Assembly (NCBI GenBank): GCA_013817115.1
Contig: JACDDG010000068.1
Span: 1 to 9,769 of the forward strand
Source of the DNA: Parachlamydiaceae bacterium
GTDB taxonomy: Bacteria > Chlamydiota > Chlamydiia > Chlamydiales > Parachlamydiaceae
Reading direction: 5' to 3'
DNA length: 9,769 nt
The stretch's first letter is position 1, and the number at the start of each line of letters is the position of its first letter. The notes beneath the pieces were generated by a model that saw only the letters and a list, made by a program, of their open reading frames with translations, was not told the DNA's origin and made no database searches. Of the stretch, positions 6,353 through 9,769 are shown piece by piece. The position numbers were made by a program, and so were the translations under genes.

Positions 6353-8000
6353 TGAAAGTGTCCTCCGCCTTGAGTCGTTCTTTTTCTATTTTATTTTCTT
6401 CCTGAATTAAACGCCCTAATTCATGGCCGTCATAATCGACGAACTTAAAGAAACGTTCAAAAGTTGGAAAAGCCTCACAAATTTGTTTTGCCATCAATTG
6501 CGCTACATGACGATAACCTGAGTGCCCTGCAGCTTGAGAGCGTAGCTCGCAAAGCCATTGCAGTGCTCTTAAATTAACGTGGAAATACCATCGTACGTTG
6601 TAAGCCATTGGGACTATGTACTGTGCTTCTTCGGGAAGCTCTGTTACAATCATATCAAAAGCTTCCTTTGCCTGATGCAGCGCATTTGTGTAGGTTGACT
6701 CAAAAGTAGTTCCAGCTAGCTCTTTAGGCACATAAAAATCGTTATCGCAAGTCAACAGTTGCCGCTCTTGGGTCAGCATTCGGTGTCTATGTAAATCGCG
6801 GTAAACTCCAAAATCGGCTACAATTTCAAAAGTAAAATTCGCATGCTCTAAGGCACGCGGAGACCGTTGTCGTCTGTTTTCACGAGCATTGCACGCAGTA
6901 TCTAATATTCGTGCAATTTCCTCATCAGGAAGCCTGCTGCAATACGCTGTTAACTCGTCCAGTCCTTTATTTGAATAAGGGAACAGAAGAGCCGCGGCTA
7001 CCTTAATAACAGATGATGGGTCACTTTCAACTAAAAGTACTCCCGGCTCAGTAATTTTGCTATCAAATTCTGTATTTTGAACTGTGATTGCTTTGATTTC
7101 AGACTGCATCGCCTCATAATATTGCGCATAATTTTGATGAGTATGGTGATTTATCTCAGCTCTACGAATAAATGAGGGGATGACTTTGCGAAGCTCTTCG
7201 CACATGCATTTGCCAATATCCTGCAACTCTGCCAAATTATTGCAATGCAGTTTATGAATTAAACCCTCAAAAAAACGTCCGTTCCCGTAAACGCCCATAT
7301 TTGTCAACGTTCCGGCAGGTAATAGACCGCGTAGGCAATCAAGCACTTTAGCACGCAAAGCTGCCGCATACGCCACTTTTGAGGTGGCTGGATCTTTGGG
7401 CATTTTTTCTTCAATAAAGGTAGTCACAAGCGGAATTAGCTTGCTATAGGTATCAAATAGCATATTACAAGTAGAGACATATAGATCTCGATAGGCAGAA
7501 GTCATGAGTACCGGTTCGCGATAAAAAAGATATTCGCCTCTAACTTTATGATCGAAGTAAATATAACGTGTAGACTTTTCTAAAGGAGAACCGCCAATTC
7601 GACAATCTTCAATAGCTTTTGCAGCGATCATTGAAACGTTTTCTATGGCTAAATGAGCTCCGCCGAGCTCGCCAATGGAGTCATCTCCATAACCATCTAA
7701 AATACGGTCATAAAAGTTTTGAGCTTTTTTAATAGCTGCAGACTGATTTTCCAAGCTTATTTTATCGTCAGCAACCCCAGTAATAGCTTCAAAGGCAGCT
7801 TCTTCGTTATTAGCGACAAATTCTTTTAATAATAAGGAGCGTAATCCTAAAGTGGATCGGGAGTACCGTGAAAAAAGAGCACCTTTGATTACTTCCGGCA
7901 AATTCCGTAGCGCAAAGATATGGCTACTGGTGCTCGTTACATATTTTTCCAGAGTCTTTAGCTGAGAATCAGTAAATTCTTCATAATTATCGTCTAGCAT
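6345..8000 (-). CDS. thyX: Double-length flavin-dependent thymidylate synthase ThyX
   Basis: ThyX makes dTMP from dUMP using FAD, NADPH and methylenetetrahydrofolate, in the cytoplasm. Usual ThyX proteins have about 220-260 residues; this one has 551 and reads as two ThyX domains in tandem, the long form known in chlamydiae. In the first half, SPLEKSTRY (138-146) fits the serine-arginine part of the ThyX signature, and LRGLLPAGTLTNMGVYGNGR (223-242) fits the later helix region. In the second half, ALEHANFTFEI (383-393) is followed by RHR at 405-407, the FAD-binding part, and then YIVPMAYNVRWYFHVNLRAL (461-480). The ATG at 8000 is chosen because AGGA lies at 8007-8010. An upstream TTG at 8018 lacks a ribosome binding site. 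The 3' end holds the sctJ ribosome binding site and overlaps sctJ. Confidence 0.9.
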   Translation of the reverse strand: MLDDNYEEFTDSQLKTLEKYVTSTSSHIFALRNLPEVIKGALFSRYSRSTLGLRSLLLKEFVANNEEAAFEAITGVADDKISLENQSAAIKKAQNFYDRILDGYGDDSIGELGGAHLAIENVSMIAAKAIEDCRIGGSPLEKSTRYIYFDHKVRGEYLFYREPVLMTSAYRDLYVSTCNMLFDTYSKLIPLVTTFIEEKMPKDPATSKVAYAAALRAKVLDCLRGLLPAGTLTNMGVYGNGRFFEGLIHKLHCNNLAELQDIGKCMCEELRKVIPSFIRRAEINHHTHQNYAQYYEAMQSEIKAITVQNTEFDSKITEPGVLLVESDPSSVIKVAAALLFPYSNKGLDELTAYCSRLPDEEIARILDTACNARENRRQRSPRALEHANFTFEIVADFGVYRDLHRHRMLTQERQLLTCDNDFYVPKELAGTTFESTYTNALHQAKEAFDMIVTELPEEAQYIVPMAYNVRWYFHVNLRALQWLCELRSQAAGHSGYRHVAQLMAKQICEAFPTFERFFKFVDYDGHELGRLIQEENKIEKERLKAEDTFNV

Positions 8001-8198
8001 GGTCAATCCTAAATGCAAAAGTCAGCGTTCGCAGGGAAAAGAGAACATTTAACAAGAAAAAAGAAGCTCGATTTCTGCCTGCAAGCAAGTATACTTCAAG
8101 GTGCCACATTTCCATTTCAGGTTTCAACAAAAAACGATATTGAAGGCAATATTAATATTAATAAATGGTATACTCGAGAGCGAATGATTTTAAAATAT
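8001..8198 (-). promoter_or_regulatory. 198-base gap upstream of thyX, likely leader or promoter of the thyX-sct unit
   Basis: This is the largest gap among the - strand genes and the most natural place for a promoter of thyX and the sct genes. On the - strand a good -10-like TATACT corresponds to 8089-8094, inside the perfect 10-base palindrome AAGTATACTT (8087-8096). No good -35 box stands 17 bases upstream. A second weaker box, TATACC, corresponds to 8167-8172. A small hairpin, ATATTG/CAATAT with a 4-base loop, is at 8137-8152. The thyX ribosome binding site AGGA is at 8007-8010. No GC-rich terminator follows the DUF971 gene, so read-through from upstream is also possible. Confidence 0.35.
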
Positions 8199-8501
8199 TT
8201 AACCTAAAGTCCGGAGCATGGCGAAATCATAAATTCCCGCTGAACACCCCGATGTGAACTGAACTTTTAAAGCATACCGACCCACGCTGTTAATGCTTCT
8301 CGCTCTCACTTCTTCAGAAATTAGTGATTTTGGTAAAGCTGTAGATCTACGTATGCCTGTCGATTCATCCACACATCCTGCGCAAGGACAATTTTTTTGC
8401 AGCTTCTTTAAATGATAAGTAATCATCGCCCCGTCATTCCATTCAATCTGAAAATGATGATTGTCAATTTGTTTAATTTGTCGAATGGCAAGTCGTAACA
8501 T
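8199..8501 (-). CDS. DUF971 (GBBH-like N-terminal) zinc-binding protein
   Basis: The 100 residues make a stand-alone DUF971 domain, the fold also found at the N-terminus of gamma-butyrobetaine hydroxylase. In bacteria it often accompanies Mrp/ApbC ATPases and has been linked to iron-sulfur metabolism. It shows IEWNDGAMITYHL (19-31), the cysteine cluster CPCAGC (Cys38, Cys40, Cys43), the RR pair at 51-52, and the family's closing motif VGRYALKVQFTSGCSAGIYDF (73-93). In typical members the closing motif has DGH, whose His helps bind zinc. Here it is SGC, so Cys86 probably replaces it and gives a four-cysteine site. The ATG at 8501 lies 9 bases after GGAGGG and overlaps the end of the Mrp-like gene by 29 bases, pointing to coupled translation. 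The exact function is not established. Confidence 0.88.
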   Translation of the reverse strand: MLRLAIRQIKQIDNHHFQIEWNDGAMITYHLKKLQKNCPCAGCVDESTGIRRSTALPKSLISEEVRARSINSVGRYALKVQFTSGCSAGIYDFAMLRTLG

Positions 8502-9366
8502 TTGGCATTTCCCTCCAAGTCAATTCAAAGTTTTGCAATGTGTCTTCAGAAAGCTTTTTCAAGACATCCACTTCTTCCATAAATCCCTTAGCTAGAGCAA
8601 TAAAAGCTTGCGCCCCCTGAGTAGCATTTTGATTAGCAATTAAAGAGCCTCCCGAATCTCCGCAACGACATATCTCAGGATCAATTGGCACTTCACCCAA
8701 AAACGGCACCCCTGTAGCTTGTGCTAGCTTTCTTCCGCCACTTCTCCCAAATAAATAAACTTTTTCTGCAGTAGGTGCGGGCTGATAATAGCTCATATTT
8801 TCTACGATACCCACAATTGGTACTTGAACTTGTTCGAAAAGGTGCATAGCCTTACGTACATCCAGCAAAGCGACTTCTTGCGGTGTTGTGACCATCAAAG
8901 CACCAAGAAGATGTGCCTGTTGACTTAATGTCAGTTGGATGTCCCCTGTTCCGGGAGGAAAATCGATTAAAAGATAATCTAAATCACCCCAAACAACAGT
9001 CTGAATAAATTGTTTAATAATCCCTGTAGCGACCGGGGCTCGCACAGCGGCCGCTTCTTTTTCAGTGCGAAAATAAGCCATTGACATCATGCGAATTCCA
9101 CCATGACAAATCGCTGGGATTAATTGATCCCCTTGTTGAGAAGGAGGACGTTCTTCTGGAAGCATTTTGCGTACTGATGGCCCATATATATCGGCGTCAA
9201 ATATTCCCACTCGTTGCCCCAGGCTTTGCAATGCCAAAGCTAAATTTACGGCAACAGTTGATTTACCGACACCGCCTTTGCCTGCAGCTATAGCAACGAC
9301 ATTCTTGATGTTGCTTTTAGGAAGCTGTGGTTTATTTTCTTTAGATGAATACATCGGAATTGGCAT
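8473..9366 (-). CDS. mrp: Mrp/ApbC/NBP35-family P-loop ATPase
   Basis: Members of this family are cytoplasmic ATPases that carry and transfer iron-sulfur clusters. The deviant Walker A motif GKGGVGKST is at 29-37, FDADIYGPS at 56-64, and the Walker B region LLIDFPPGTGD at 132-142. ENMSYY at 189-194 and FGRSGG at 206-211 flank the place where a CxxC normally binds the cluster. Here that segment reads QPAPTAEK, so both cysteines are missing. A CRC triplet lies further on at 233-235. The N-terminal DUF59/MIP18 domain of longer Mrp proteins is also absent; the P-loop starts at residue 29, so 297 residues is a complete short form. The ATG at 9366 has a modest GTGAG upstream. It overlaps the DUF971 gene, which suggests a shared task. 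Confidence 0.9.
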   Translation of the reverse strand: MPIPMYSSKENKPQLPKSNIKNVVAIAAGKGGVGKSTVAVNLALALQSLGQRVGIFDADIYGPSVRKMLPEERPPSQQGDQLIPAICHGGIRMMSMAYFRTEKEAAAVRAPVATGIIKQFIQTVVWGDLDYLLIDFPPGTGDIQLTLSQQAHLLGALMVTTPQEVALLDVRKAMHLFEQVQVPIVGIVENMSYYQPAPTAEKVYLFGRSGGRKLAQATGVPFLGEVPIDPEICRCGDSGGSLIANQNATQGAQAFIALAKGFMEEVDVLKKLSEDTLQNFELTWREMPNVTTCHSTN

Positions 9367-9654
9367 ACGATCTCACAATTTTATATAGATGGTTTCTACG
9401 AGTTGACGATCAGGCCTTTGAAATAACACACTGTGCTAGTTTTCCTCAAGAAACAATTTATGAAATGTGTTATAAATAATCACAGGCATTTTAACAGAGT
9501 TTTGTTGAACTGCCTTTCAGGCACGATTGAAATTTAAAATGTAAAATAATTTACCACCTTGCCTGGATCAGCTGGGAAGACATGTTATTAATTGAAAGGT
9601 TTTTATTGGAGTGATCTTGTGAGCCTGTTATACCGAATGTTTGCGATATGAAAT
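9367..9654. other. Intergenic stretch between mrp and the right repeat
   Basis: These 288 bases hold no gene I can support. Upstream of mrp on the - strand there is a possible but unimpressive promoter: TCGTCA, 16 bases, then TATATA at about 9382-9387, leaving almost no leader. A small hairpin TGCCT-TTC-AGGCA lies at 9511-9523. A 40-codon frame on the - strand (9551-9673) starts at the same repeat-borne TTG as the left-hand ORF, and a 10-codon frame with a GGAG site lies near 9620-9652 on the + strand. Neither product is recognisable. The region may contain gene debris next to the repeat. Confidence 0.4.
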
Positions 9655-9769
9655 CTAGTACTGTGTCTTGCAAATCCGCTTACAATAAAACTTCGCCAAA
9701 GTGCCCGGGGTTAAATGATCAAAAATGACCCAATATTCATATATGGGGTCATTTTTGATCATTTAACCG
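9655..9769 (-). repeat. Right copy of the 115-base terminal inverted repeat
   Basis: This is the reverse complement of 1-115 with a single difference (T at 9749, matching the G at 21). The inner boundary begins CTAGTACT, and the copy runs to the very last base of the window. The identity of the two copies indicates either very recent duplication or homogenisation between members of a repeat family. No transposase gene is next to it. Confidence 0.95.
9709..9768. repeat. Long hairpin (palindrome) inside the right terminal repeat
   Basis: Bases 9709-9731 pair with 9746-9768 over 23 positions without a mismatch, since A9728 pairs with T9749. After one mismatch, four further pairs close on a 4-base loop. 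This copy is the perfect version; the left copy carries the single change that weakens its stem to one G/T pair. Confidence 0.9.

Noticed and set aside
8001..8018. Longer thyX start at a TTG at 8018
   Set aside because: The ATG at 8000 has AGGA six bases upstream; the TTG has no ribosome binding site, and the six extra residues resemble no part of ThyX.
8013..8207. Plus-strand frame over the gap upstream of thyX
   Set aside because: It overlaps the ends of genes on the other strand, its protein shows no motif, and the gap is better explained as a leader.
9433..9540. Short plus-strand frame starting at a GTG in the right intergenic region
   Set aside because: Only about 35 codons, no ribosome binding site and no recognisable sequence.
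1..9769. Linear plasmid with hairpin telomeres
   Set aside because: The content is chromosomal core (secretion system, ThyX, Mrp), no replication gene is present, and a repeat-bounded contig explains the ends more simply.

Overview
The window looks like chromosomal DNA of a chlamydia-like organism, probably an amoeba-associated (environmental) member of the Chlamydiae. Three things point there: the type III secretion gene order sctJ - SctK-position gene - sctL - sctR - sctS - sctT, which matches the Chlamydia CT559-CT564 block; a double-length ThyX thymidylate synthase, the form found in chlamydiae; and a bacterial F-box protein, a eukaryotic-like class common in amoeba symbionts. This assignment is inference from gene content; no database was searched.

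Layout. Both ends carry the same 115-base sequence in inverted orientation (1-115 and 9655-9769, one mismatch). The outer 60 bases of each copy form a long hairpin. Both ends stop at the same base of the repeat, so the window is most simply a whole contig that broke at a dispersed repeat. Bases 116-1588, on the + strand, are visibly more A+T-rich than the rest and hold remnants and accessory genes: an unrecognised ORF whose start is cut by the repeat, a frameshifted stub of a short-chain dehydrogenase, and an F-box protein.

Bases 1603-9366 are coded entirely on the - strand. In transcription order the genes are an Mrp/ApbC-type P-loop ATPase, a DUF971 protein that overlaps it, a 198-base gap, then thyX, sctJ, the SctK-position gene, sctL, sctR, sctS and sctT. 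From thyX to sctR the genes overlap or lie within a few bases of each other, which suggests one co-transcribed and partly translationally coupled unit. SctJ is the inner-membrane ring lipoprotein, SctL the ATPase stator, and SctR, SctS and SctT form the export gate in the membrane. The SctK-position protein would sit between ring and cytoplasmic platform. The F-box protein that converges on sctT is a plausible substrate of this apparatus.

The points most worth a second look are the terminal hairpin repeats; a ThyX whose two halves each keep a different part of the ThyX signature; a FliG-like C-terminal pattern in the SctK-position protein; an Mrp protein without the usual CxxC; an apparent insertion separating a strong ribosome binding site from sctS; and the accessory, decaying left flank. 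I saw no tRNA, rRNA, CRISPR array or complete transposase gene.
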